From the NCBI GenBank assembly GCA_001774455.1, contig MFAC01000033.1, forward strand, positions 1-12,582: 12,582 nucleotides of DNA, in the 5' to 3' direction. Below are positions 5,768-11,781 of the stretch, piece by piece. Origin of the DNA: Candidatus Campbellbacteria bacterium RIFCSPLOWO2_02_35_12. GTDB taxonomy: Bacteria; Patescibacteriota; Minisyncoccia; Phycocordibacterales; UBA2163. The stretch's first letter is position 1, and each line of letters begins with the position of its first letter. The notes below the pieces were generated by a model, which did not search any database, was not told the origin of the DNA, and saw nothing but the letters and a program-made list of their open reading frames with translations. The translations under genes were made by a program, and so were the position numbers.

Positions 5768-6468
5768 TGACCCAAGCAAGGTTTAGGCCATAATATAAAA
5801 AAATGAGTATAAGATCTCACAATTTTGTAAAAGACGAATTTTATCATATATACATACATAGTATAGAAGATTTAAAGATTTTTCCTAAAAAGAGAGACTA
5901 CGAACGTTTTCTAACACTTATGTTTGCAGCAAACAATAAAGGTGAAATACCACGCCTTGAACGACATAGTGGTCTAAACCTTGCTTGGGACATTGTTACT
6001 GGTAAAGTAAAATTAGAGGAACCACTAATAGATATTGTCTGTTTTTGTTTAATGCCGACACATTTTCATTTATTATTAAGAGAAAGAAAAGATGGTAATA
6101 TTTCAAAATATTTACACAGAATATTATTAAGTCATTCAAAATATATAAATATAAAGTATGAGAGAAGAGGGCATCTTTTTGAAAGTAAATTCAATTCAAA
6201 ACATGTTGATACTAATGGTTACTTGTTAACCTTGTCATCCTATATTCACAAGAATCCAAAAGATTTACCAGATTGGAAGGACAAAGAGGATAAATATCAA
6301 TGGTCAAGTTATCAAGATTTTATAAATCAAAATAGATGGAATAATTTGTTAAGTAAAAATATTATCATAGATCAGTTTAAAAATAACAAAGAATATAAAA
6401 ATTTTGTAGAAGAAAATTATCAAAACATAGATTCTAACCTAAACCTAACCTAAACCTTGATTAGGTCA
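5768..6468 (+). mobile_element. RAYT-type transposon: Y1 transposase with flanking inverted repeats
   Basis: TGACCCAAGCAAGGTTTAGG (5768-5787) and CCTAAACCTTGATTAGGTCA (6449-6468) are inverted repeats of 20 bp with two mismatches and an 11-bp perfect core. They bracket the transposase gene, and the right one overlaps its last codons. IS200/IS605 elements lack classical terminal inverted repeats, whereas REP-associated Y1 transposases (RAYTs) are flanked by inverted REP sequences. The layout therefore favours a RAYT-like unit, inserted between murG and gltX. Confidence 0.65.
5803..6453 (+). CDS. REP-associated tyrosine transposase (Y1_Tnp, IS200-like HUH family)
   Basis: This is a single-strand DNA transposase of the HUH/Y1 class. 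The metal-binding HUH motif is MPTHFHLLL with H87 and H89. The catalytic tyrosine is Y147 in SSYIHKNP, the usual YIHxNP context. GHLFESKFNSKHV (residues 123-135) and KYQWSSYQDF are further hallmarks of the REP-associated branch. The N-terminal YHIYIHSIEDLKIF replaces the more common YHVYNRG, but the core is complete, so the enzyme may be active. The 216-residue length fits. No Shine-Dalgarno sequence is visible; a CATAAT at 5789-5794 lies eight bases before the ATG. Codon use is more AT-rich than in murG. The C-terminal tail is repetitive (NLNLT) because it reads into the right flanking repeat. Confidence 0.92.
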   Translation: MSIRSHNFVKDEFYHIYIHSIEDLKIFPKKRDYERFLTLMFAANNKGEIPRLERHSGLNLAWDIVTGKVKLEEPLIDIVCFCLMPTHFHLLLRERKDGNISKYLHRILLSHSKYINIKYERRGHLFESKFNSKHVDTNGYLLTLSSYIHKNPKDLPDWKDKEDKYQWSSYQDFINQNRWNNLLSKNIIIDQFKNNKEYKNFVEENYQNIDSNLNLT

Positions 6469-6484
6469 TTAATCATTAAAAAAT

Positions 6485-7834
6485 ATGAAGAAAAGCCAAA
6501 TTAAAACACGAATAGCTCCATCTCCGACAGGGGATTTGCATATTGGCACAGCAAGAACCGCTCTTTTTAACTATTTATTTACAAAACAAAATAATGGTAA
6601 ATTTATTGTGAGAATTGAAGATACGGATAAAGAACGAAGCAAAAAAGAATTTGAAGACAATATTTTAGAAGAACTAAAATGGCTTGGTTTAGATAATGAT
6701 AAACTATATCGGCAATCAGAAAGAACCGATATATATAAAAAATATATTGAGAAACTGCTTAAAGAAGGCAGAGCGTATCTTTCAAAAGAAGAAAGCAAAG
6801 CGAAAATGGGGAAACAAATTGAAGTCGTGCGCTTAAAAAATCCAAATAAAAAGGTGGAATTTGATGACATAATTCGCGGGAAAATTGAATTTGACACAAC
6901 AGAGCTTGGTAATTTTGTGATAGCAAAAAATATAAATGAGCCATTGTATCATTTAGCTGTTGTCGTGGACGATTATGAAATGGAAATTAGTCATATAATT
7001 AGAGGAGAAGACCATATTTCAAATACTCCTCGCCAAATCCTTATACAAGAAGCATTGGGAATAGACAGACCAAAGTATGTTCATATTCCGCTTATTTTGA
7101 CTCAAAACAGGTCAAAAATGTCAAAGCGAGACAATGCCACATCCATAAGCGAATATCGCAGAAAAGGGTATGTTTCTGATGCTTTAATCAATTATATGGC
7201 TCTGCTTGGCTGGAATCCGGGTACAAATAAGGAATTATTTACCATAAACGAATTAATAGAGGAATTTAGTATTGAAAATATACAAAAAGGTGGCGCGATT
7301 TTTGATATAGAAAAGCTTAATTGGTTTAATAGGGAATATATAAAAAAAATATCTGAAGATGAAATATTTAAAAATATTAAGCAAAATTTACCTAAAGATA
7401 TTTTAAATATGAGCGAATATAATGATAAAATTCTAAAAAAAATTATTCCTATAATAAAAGACCGTATAAGTATATGGAGCGATGTCTTAAAAATTGCGGA
7501 AGAAGGAGATTTAGATTATTATTTTAAACAACCAAAATATAAAACGGAGGGTTTGCTTTGGAAAACGGACTCTGATTTAAATATTGTCGCGAAAAATTTA
7601 CTAAAAATTATAAATTTTTTTGAAAATATTTCAAATGATAAATTCAGTTCAGATGAAATAAAAAAAATAATCTGGGATTTCGCGGAAAAAGAGGGAAGGG
7701 GCTCCGTGCTTTGGCCTATCCGTTACGCGCTCTCAGGTCGCAATAAATCTCCAGACCCATTTCAACTCGCGGAAGTGTTGGGGAAAAAAGAAACAATTTC
7801 TCGTTTGCATAATGCGATTAATAAGATTGTATAA
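6485..7834 (+). CDS. gltX: Glutamyl-tRNA synthetase (GltX)
   Basis: A class I aminoacyl-tRNA synthetase that charges tRNA with glutamate; in lineages lacking glutaminyl-tRNA synthetase it also charges tRNA(Gln) for later amidation. Motifs: APSPTGDLHIGTARTALFNY with the HIGH-type signature HIGT at 19-22, FIVRIEDTDKERS, GEDHISNTPRQ, and the KMSKS-type loop KMSKRDNATS at 211-215. The C-terminal anticodon-binding half ends in RGSVLWPIRYALSGRNKSPDPF, typical of the family. The 449 residues are slightly short but complete. The region after residue 100 lacks the cysteines of the zinc-binding form. The gene follows the transposase by 31 bases with no Shine-Dalgarno sequence and only an AT-rich spacer. 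Confidence 0.95.
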   Translation: MKKSQIKTRIAPSPTGDLHIGTARTALFNYLFTKQNNGKFIVRIEDTDKERSKKEFEDNILEELKWLGLDNDKLYRQSERTDIYKKYIEKLLKEGRAYLSKEESKAKMGKQIEVVRLKNPNKKVEFDDIIRGKIEFDTTELGNFVIAKNINEPLYHLAVVVDDYEMEISHIIRGEDHISNTPRQILIQEALGIDRPKYVHIPLILTQNRSKMSKRDNATSISEYRRKGYVSDALINYMALLGWNPGTNKELFTINELIEEFSIENIQKGGAIFDIEKLNWFNREYIKKISEDEIFKNIKQNLPKDILNMSEYNDKILKKIIPIIKDRISIWSDVLKIAEEGDLDYYFKQPKYKTEGLLWKTDSDLNIVAKNLLKIINFFENISNDKFSSDEIKKIIWDFAEKEGRGSVLWPIRYALSGRNKSPDPFQLAEVLGKKETISRLHNAINKIV

Positions 7835-7986
7835 TTTCAATGTCAAGATGAGACCTTAACATTAGTCGATTCTCGTGGAATACGAATTGGCGATAAAAAG
7901 ATTGGCTTAGAGACAAAATTGTTGGACATCCTATGTTCAACAATTGAGATGTCCAGCGACAAAAAACCGCTTATTGGCGGATTTTT
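7835..7986 (+). other. Spacer with alternative hairpins and an uninterrupted reading frame
   Basis: AATTGTTG (7917-7924) can pair with CAACAATT (7938-7945), or TGGACATC (7923-7930) can pair with GATGTCCA (7948-7955). The arms overlap, so the two stems exclude each other. Directly after the gltX stop the same frame stays open for about 60 codons to 8031, reading for example LVDSRGIRIGDKKIGLETK, but with no start codon. It may be a gene remnant; I do not recognise it. Confidence 0.4.
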
Positions 7987-7995
7987 TGATATAAT
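7987..7995 (+). promoter_or_regulatory. Extended -10 promoter of the M23 gene, predicted leaderless
   Basis: TGATATAAT (TG 7987-7988, TATAAT 7990-7995) followed by GGTTTT and ATG 8002. The six-base gap matches the ftsW promoter exactly, and eleven of the twelve bases from TATAAT to ATG are identical to those before ftsW. Confidence 0.7.
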
Positions 7996-8001
7996 GGTTT
8001 T

Positions 8002-9300
8002 ATGCCAAAAAAAATTGACAGGCAATTTTTAATAACGATGATTATTCTCGTAATTATTGGGTTTTTTATTTTTACCATAAATAATGTCCGGGCGTCCATT
8101 ATAGATGAACTAAAAAATCGCATATCTGACAGAAATATAAAAATACAGGAACTTGAAAAAGAAATTGAACAATACCAAAAAGACCTTGATATTGTGGGAA
8201 AAGAAAAACAAACACTTACAAATGAAGTAAAAATTCTTGAAATATCACGGCAGAAAATTTCAACTAACATAAAATTAACGCAAAATAAAATAGATTCCGC
8301 AAATTTGCAAATAGAAGAACTTTCTTTTGGTATTGGAGAAAAAAAAGAAAAAATTGATAAAAATAAAAAAGCCACAGCAAAAACACTTCGCGCGATAAAT
8401 GAAGCGGAATCAAATTCTCTTGTTGAAATTATTTTATCAAATGACAATTTATCGGGATTTCTTGATAAAATAGAAACATTACGGCAATTTCAAATAACAA
8501 TGGGAGACGATATTAAACGACTCGCTGGATTAAAAAAAGAACTTGAAGGAAAGAAAAATCGGACGGAAGAAAAACAAAAAGAACTTGCGAATTTTAAGAA
8601 TGATTTATCAGACCAAAAATACGCTCTTGATATTAACAAAAAAGACAAAAACGCGCTTCTTGATATTACGAAAAACAAAGAATCAAATTATCAAAAACTT
8701 GTTGAAGAAAAAACGGAGGCGCGGGAAGCGTTTGAGCGCGAACTTATTGACCTTGAGTCGCAGTTAAAAATTGAAATTGACCCGAATAAAATTCCCGCCA
8801 CCGGAAGTGGTGTTCTTGCTTGGCCGCTTGATAGTATAAAAATCACTCAATATTTTGGAGATACGGAATTCGCAAAATTGGGAGCATATAAAGGAAAAGG
8901 GCATAATGGGGTGGATTTTCGCGCGTCATCGGGCGCGAAAGTTAAAGCCGCGCTTACTGGAATTGTGGAAGCGACAGGGAATACCGATGAAGTAAAAGGA
9001 TGCTATTCATACGGCAAATATGTTTTGATACGGCACAATAACGGATTGTCCTCGCTTTACGCGCATCTAAGTTTAATAAAAGTAAGCAAAGGAGATGTAG
9101 TGATTACGGGAGATATAATTGGGCTATCCGGAAATACGGGATATTCAACAGGTCCGCATCTGCATTTTACGGTTTACGCGAGTCAAGGCGTGCGGATTGT
9201 GCGATACGGAGATTATACAAATGGAAAGACAAATTGTGGCGACGCTTATATTCCGGTCGCGCCATTTAATGCATATCTGAATCCTCTTAATTATTTATAA
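8002..9300 (+). CDS. Membrane-anchored coiled-coil M23 peptidase (EnvC/NlpD-like murein hydrolase)
   Basis: This is an envelope protein that either cuts peptidoglycan cross-links or activates an amidase. Residues about 9-26 form one membrane segment (LITMIILVIIGFFIF), acting as an uncleaved anchor or signal. Residues about 33-255 are a long Lys/Glu-rich coiled coil with a break near 140-165. Residues about 268-432 are the M23 (LytM) domain, with zinc ligands H301 and D305 (HNGVD) and H388 (HLHF, H386-H388) and the catalytic-site H355 in YAHLS. All active-site residues are kept, so hydrolase activity is possible, unlike degenerate activators such as EnvC. The first 25 residues match FtsW at 20 positions, so the anchor appears to have been copied from, or shared with, ftsW. 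It follows gltX by 167 bases and has its own promoter. Confidence 0.92.
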   Translation: MPKKIDRQFLITMIILVIIGFFIFTINNVRASIIDELKNRISDRNIKIQELEKEIEQYQKDLDIVGKEKQTLTNEVKILEISRQKISTNIKLTQNKIDSANLQIEELSFGIGEKKEKIDKNKKATAKTLRAINEAESNSLVEIILSNDNLSGFLDKIETLRQFQITMGDDIKRLAGLKKELEGKKNRTEEKQKELANFKNDLSDQKYALDINKKDKNALLDITKNKESNYQKLVEEKTEAREAFERELIDLESQLKIEIDPNKIPATGSGVLAWPLDSIKITQYFGDTEFAKLGAYKGKGHNGVDFRASSGAKVKAALTGIVEATGNTDEVKGCYSYGKYVLIRHNNGLSSLYAHLSLIKVSKGDVVITGDIIGLSGNTGYSTGPHLHFTVYASQGVRIVRYGDYTNGKTNCGDAYIPVAPFNAYLNPLNYL

Positions 9301-9556
9301 AAAATTTAAAGAAAAAACTGTTTATTCATAATTTTTATAATTTATTCATATACATACTATGAATTACGAAATGTAAAAATTTAGGTTATAGAATCACAAA
9401 ACCTCTTTATCTTCTAAATGTTTTTGCTCAAATAGACCATAAATTTTTGCATTTTGTAATTTAAGAATATATACATACGATACTATAATGCGGAGGAGAT
9501 TCAGACCTTCCTCAGCTACTCAAAGTATTATCGACGCACTCATCTCGTAATTTGTA
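9301..9556. other. Intergenic region holding the inverted 117-bp element
   Basis: TTTATTCATA occurs twice (about 9321 and 9341) before the element. After the element, TATAAT at 9484-9489 runs directly into an ATG. The 20-codon frame that follows (to 9550) has no other support. GGAGGA/TCCTC can form a weak stem at about 9491-9511. No gene is supported. Confidence 0.45.
9354..9470 (-). mobile_element. 117-bp MITE-like element, copy 2 (inverted)
   Basis: Reverse-complement copy of 3374-3490, same length. The TIRs are slightly decayed (ATGTAAAA and CATTTTGTAA variants), and a block of about 12 bases near one TIR is different. The internal part matching TGAGCAAAAACATTTAGAAG and following bases is identical. 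With copy 1 it forms a large inverted repeat around a 5.9-kb block. Confidence 0.75.
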
Positions 9557-9584
9557 TTGACAAAATTATATTTTTTAGTATATT
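9557..9584 (+). promoter_or_regulatory. Sigma70-type promoter of the small duplicated gene
   Basis: TTGACA (9557-9562), 16-base spacer, TATATT (9579-9584). This predicts a leader of about 43 bases that contains a strong GGAGG ribosome site at 9621-9625. It differs in style from the leaderless promoters of the wall genes. Confidence 0.7.
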
Positions 9585-9633
9585 TTAGATAGATATTTAA
9601 TTTTTAATTTTTTTAAAAAAGGAGGTGGGTGTA

Positions 9634-9960
9634 ATGAAAAAAAAATTAGAAGAAATAGTAGGAAAAAAAATTATTGTAAAAAATGGTAATAGGACGGTGA
9701 CGCTGGTGGCGGAGGAGGTTGTAGACGTAAAAAAAGTGTTTTATTTTATTAAAGAGGAAAATGTTAAAAAAGGATTGTTGTGTGTTATTAACGGCAACGC
9801 CCTCGCCATTGATAACAGATATTCAGATGATAAATATTTAGACGAGCTAATTAGCTCGTCATCATCTAAAGAAATTTCTGTGTTTGTGTATGAAACAACA
9901 GAAATTTCTCTTTTTCCTTATAAAAAGGAAAAAATAGAAATTTTGTATGATTCATTATAA
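9634..9960 (+). CDS. Hypothetical 108-residue protein with structured mRNA
   Basis: Not recognised. The N-terminal part is Lys-rich with alternating beta-like stretches (KKIIVKNGNRTVTLVAEEVVDVKK). The C-terminal half (INGNALAIDNRYSDDKYLDELIS, then KEISVFVYETTEISLFPYKK) is partly duplicated in the next frame. I chose ATG 9634 because GGAGG sits 8 bases before it; GTG 9625 overlaps the ribosome site and is unlikely. The coding sequence contains the perfect 20-bp palindrome GACGAGCTAATTAGCTCGTC (9841-9860), GAAATTTCTGT paired with ACAGAAATTTC (from about 9871), and TTTTTCCTT paired with AAGGAAAAA (from about 9911), so three hairpins occupy the last third of the mRNA. The gene has its own canonical promoter and a strong shared terminator after the duplicate. 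Confidence 0.7.
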   Translation: MKKKLEEIVGKKIIVKNGNRTVTLVAEEVVDVKKVFYFIKEENVKKGLLCVINGNALAIDNRYSDDKYLDELISSSSSKEISVFVYETTEISLFPYKKEKIEILYDSL

Positions 9961-10114
9961 CGGCGACGCCCTCGCTGTTAATAATAAATACTCAGATAAT
10001 GAGTATTTAAATGACGAGTTATTAATTAGCTCGTCAAAAGAAATTTCTGTGTTTGTATATGAAAATACGGAAATTTCTTTCTTTTGGGATGAAAAAGGGA
10101 TAGAAATATTGTGA
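9947..10114 (+). CDS. Overlapping partial duplicate of the preceding gene
   Basis: A 55-codon frame whose ATG lies inside the end of the 9634-9960 gene, in the +1 frame, suggesting translational coupling. Its sequence NGDALAVNNKYSDNEYL, then KEISVFVYENTEISFFW and IEIL, is clearly homologous to the C-terminal half of its neighbour (NGNALAIDNRYSDDKYL, KEISVFVYETTEISLF, IEIL). The hairpin arms GACGAG/CTCGTC are retained (10013-10035). The N-terminal half is missing, so this is either a decayed tandem copy or a real short partner. No strong ribosome site is visible. Preservation of the open frame through two different spacer lengths argues against complete decay. Confidence 0.55.
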   Translation: MIHYNGDALAVNNKYSDNEYLNDELLISSSKEISVFVYENTEISFFWDEKGIEIL

Positions 10115-10153
10115 CAGTTGTATTTAATGGCACAATAGAGAAAATATCGTCTG

Positions 10154-10195
10154 TCGCTTCATTAGTTTTATACTAAAACTAATGAAGCGATTTTT
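10154..10195 (+). terminator. Strong Rho-independent terminator
   Basis: TCGCTTCATTAGTTTTA (10154-10170) pairs perfectly over 17 bp with TAAAACTAATGAAGCGA (10174-10190), with a 3-base loop and a TTTTT tail. It closes the two-gene unit 9634-10114. Confidence 0.9.
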
Positions 10196-10206
10196 ATATC
10201 ATTAAT

Positions 10207-10225
10207 ATCGAGGTTGAACCTCGAT
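10207..10225. promoter_or_regulatory. Palindrome upstream of the nuclease-like gene (possible operator)
   Basis: ATCGAGGTT (10207-10215) and AACCTCGAT (10217-10225) form a perfect 9-bp inverted repeat around one G. It lies about 50-65 bases before the predicted transcription start. The odd-centred symmetry could suit a dimeric DNA-binding protein, or the motif could be a dispersed repeat. Function is inferred only from position. Confidence 0.45.
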
Positions 10226-10258
10226 GTTAAAACTTCCTGTATGCGTTTTGCGACACTG

Positions 10259-10267
10259 TGATATAAT
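10259..10267 (+). promoter_or_regulatory. Extended -10 promoter, predicted leaderless start
   Basis: TGATATAAT (TG 10259-10260, TATAAT 10262-10267), six bases (AAATTA plus the one-base offset ends at 10274), then ATG about 10275. The same extended -10 and the same spacing class occur before the M23 gene. A GCGACAC motif (10250-10256) abuts it and recurs downstream of the gene. Confidence 0.6.
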
Positions 10268-10274
10268 AAATTAT

Positions 10275-10940
10275 ATGATACTACGCAAACAAAAAGGGGG
10301 ATTCCAAAAACCGTGGAAACTAAAGGAGATTGCTGCCGGATTTGAACATTTTTATAAAGAACATAATCGCTATCCCACAGCAACGGAAATTGATTGGTAC
10401 CCATATTTACCAGCGTCTCGTTCTATTGAGCGAAGTTTGGGTGGACTGGTAAATGTACGTAAAAAATTAAAGCTAAAAGGACAAGAAGATTTTCGCTCCG
10501 GAGAGCATAGTGTCAAACGCGCAAAAAAGATAAACAAAAGAGCCCACGAGATAGAAGCAAAAATATACGAATTTCTTTGTAAATCATTTAAAAAGGAGTT
10601 TATACACCGTGAGTTCTTTTTTACAGATGATAGGCGTAGCAGGGCTGATTTTTTTGTGTATGATACGTGTAATAATGGGTTTTGTGTGGATGTATTTTAT
10701 CCTGCGGATCGGCGTAATCTGACAGGTTGCCTCAATAGTAAACTACAAAAATATAAAAGTGAGTATATGAGCCAGTATCCGATAATTTTTCTTCAGATGA
10801 ACGAAAATATATCGGAGAAGACAATAGAAGGTGTTTTAAAAAATAAAAAGAAAACACTTGCGAAGGGGCAGTATTTAATGGGGTGGCAGATATTTCAAGA
10901 GTTCTGCGGGTCACGGAAATCATTGAAAATACAAGGATGA
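10275..10940 (+). CDS. HNH-repeat (homing-endonuclease-associated) protein with nuclease-like C-terminal domain
   Basis: From ATG 10275 the protein has 221 residues. Residues about 17-65 (EIAAGFEHFYKEHNRYPTATEID, then PASRSIERSLGGLVNVRKKL) resemble the helix-turn-helix repeat associated with homing endonucleases (GF..F......YP...E......S..I...LG). The C-terminal part has an acidic pattern like a PD-(D/E)XK fold: E94 in a helix, D125 in SRADFFVYD, then D139 in GFCVDVF. The usual following Lys is absent; K156 (in NSKLQKYK) could substitute. This assignment is tentative. An upstream in-frame ATG (10224) is rejected because it would place the promoter inside the gene. GCGACAC motifs flank the gene in inverted orientation. 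Selfish homing-type gene or DNA-repair/restriction relative are both possible. Confidence 0.65.
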   Translation: MILRKQKGGFQKPWKLKEIAAGFEHFYKEHNRYPTATEIDWYPYLPASRSIERSLGGLVNVRKKLKLKGQEDFRSGEHSVKRAKKINKRAHEIEAKIYEFLCKSFKKEFIHREFFFTDDRRSRADFFVYDTCNNGFCVDVFYPADRRNLTGCLNSKLQKYKSEYMSQYPIIFLQMNENISEKTIEGVLKNKKKTLAKGQYLMGWQIFQEFCGSRKSLKIQG

Positions 10941-11066
10941 TAGAGAAGTGGTGCCTTGGGCAAAATATCGTGTTGTTTAGACGTAAAGCAAGAGAAACGG
11001 AAAAGTATTCTTTTCTATTTCCGAGCCGACGAGGCGCTAATTTAGTTTTTTTGATATTTATACTTT

Positions 11067-11117
11067 GTGTCGCAAAAGATATCTGAACAAAAGATATATT
11101 GTGCGACACTTATATTT
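11067..11117 (+). terminator. Imperfect hairpin terminator after the nuclease-like gene
   Basis: GTGTCGCAAAAGATATC (11067-11083) pairs imperfectly with GATATATTGTGCGACAC (11093-11109), followed by TTATATTTTT. GTGTCGCAAAA is also the exact reverse complement of TTTTGCGACAC (10246-10256), just upstream of the gene. The 126-base stretch between the gene and this hairpin shows no supported gene, only a weak stem around CGGAAAAG/CTTTTC (about 10999-11022). Confidence 0.65.
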
Positions 11118-11189
11118 TTAAGCCCCCAACAATAAAACCGTCTTCCCTATTCATAATATAAAAACACTATAAAAAATATAAAAATACAA

Positions 11190-11224
11190 AACCGCCACTG
11201 ACTTTAAGTAAGTCAGTGGTGGTT
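11190..11224 (-). terminator. Strong terminator of the lysozyme-like gene
   Basis: AACCGCCACTGACTT (11190-11204) and AAGTCAGTGGTGGTT (11210-11224) form a 15-bp stem with one wobble pair and a 5-base loop. On the minus strand it is followed by TTTGTATTTTT, and it starts 8 bases after the stop codon of the gene at 11232. It could also act on the plus strand (TTTCTTATCTT). Confidence 0.88.
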
Positions 11225-11231
11225 TCTTATC

Positions 11232-11696
11232 TTATCTTTTTGTCTGATTATCAGACATAGCGATATGATTTTGGACACCCCAACATTTTGAAGACGCAAG
11301 CCACGGGGTTGTTCCCTCTTTATCAAATAGATATTTTGCGTATTCCACATTCCCTTCCAATGTATAGATGTTGAGACCGAGCTTGTCGGCTTTATCAATA
11401 TGATAATACTCATTGATTTGCATTACACCGACATCGGCATGGTTCTTTTCACCTCTCACTATATCGCCATTTTCTTTAAAATGTCGAAATCGCGATTCAC
11501 ACTTGGCGACTTCCGCCATAATTGAATAATTTTCAAAATATTTTCGCACATACTCTTCAACACTTGAAGATTCTGTAAACCCTGTAAATTCTTGAGTCGT
11601 CGCGTTTTCCGCTCTTGCCGGTTCTATTCTATCTGCTATAAGCGCATTGTTTGAATAAGCAAGAAAAGTCGCGATTAATATTATTATTTCTATAAT
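11232..11696 (-). CDS. Secreted lysozyme-like/lytic transglycosylase-type protein; start codon unclear
   Basis: The conserved part reads IMAEVAKCESRFRHF, with the Glu expected of lysozyme-like glycosidases, then ADVGVMQINEYYH (the GVMQIN signature of SLT-type lytic transglycosylases), then GNVEYAKYLFDKEG and TPWLASSKCW. The two cysteines (in KCES and SKCW) could form a disulfide. A conventional GTG start at 11549 would give 105 residues and leave no export signal. The frame stays open further upstream to a TAG at 11712-11714 and encodes a convincing signal peptide (KKQLI, then IIILIATFLAYSNNALIA) and a short linker. No ATG, GTG or TTG exists in that stretch, so initiation would need a rare codon such as ATT 11696 or ATA, or the ATG has been lost. 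The likely role is wall cutting outside the membrane, alongside the M23 protein. Confidence 0.7.
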   Translation of the reverse strand: MIEIIILIATFLAYSNNALIADRIEPARAENATTQEFTGFTESSSVEEYVRKYFENYSIMAEVAKCESRFRHFKENGDIVRGEKNHADVGVMQINEYYHIDKADKLGLNIYTLEGNVEYAKYLFDKEGTTPWLASSKCWGVQNHIAMSDNQTKR

Positions 11697-11751
11697 AAGC
11701 TGTTTTTTATACTAATAAATTTCGCTTTTTTGTAATACTGCAAATAAAAGC

Positions 11752-11773
11752 AAAAAATCGAGCATTTGCTCGA
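11752..11773 (-). terminator. Promoter-proximal terminator-like hairpin
   Basis: TCGAGCA (11758-11764) and TGCTCGA (11767-11773) form a 7-bp stem with a 2-base centre. On the minus strand six T residues follow (11757-11752). It begins only 2-3 bases after the transcription start predicted from the promoter at 11782-11809, so it may terminate upstream transcripts, attenuate this promoter, or serve as a 5' stabilising hairpin. Confidence 0.65.
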
Positions 11774-11781
11774 CTTTTAGT

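Noticed and set aside
7843..8447. Minus-strand open frames opposite the M23 gene 5' half
   Set aside because: They are complements of Lys/Glu-rich coiled-coil coding sequence and the spacer; Ser/Phe-rich translations with no family resemblance.
9488..9550. 20-codon frame beginning inside TATAATG
   Set aside because: No ribosome site, no space for a promoter, no similarity; most likely chance.
9625..9633. GTG start for the small hypothetical gene
   Set aside because: It overlaps the GGAGG ribosome site, which is correctly spaced for ATG 9634.
10224..10274. Upstream ATG for the nuclease-like gene
   Set aside because: The extra residues would be encoded by the palindrome and the extended -10 promoter.
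10883..11086. 67-codon plus-strand frame after the nuclease-like gene
   Set aside because: Overlaps the gene end in another frame and then runs into the terminator; no recognisable content.
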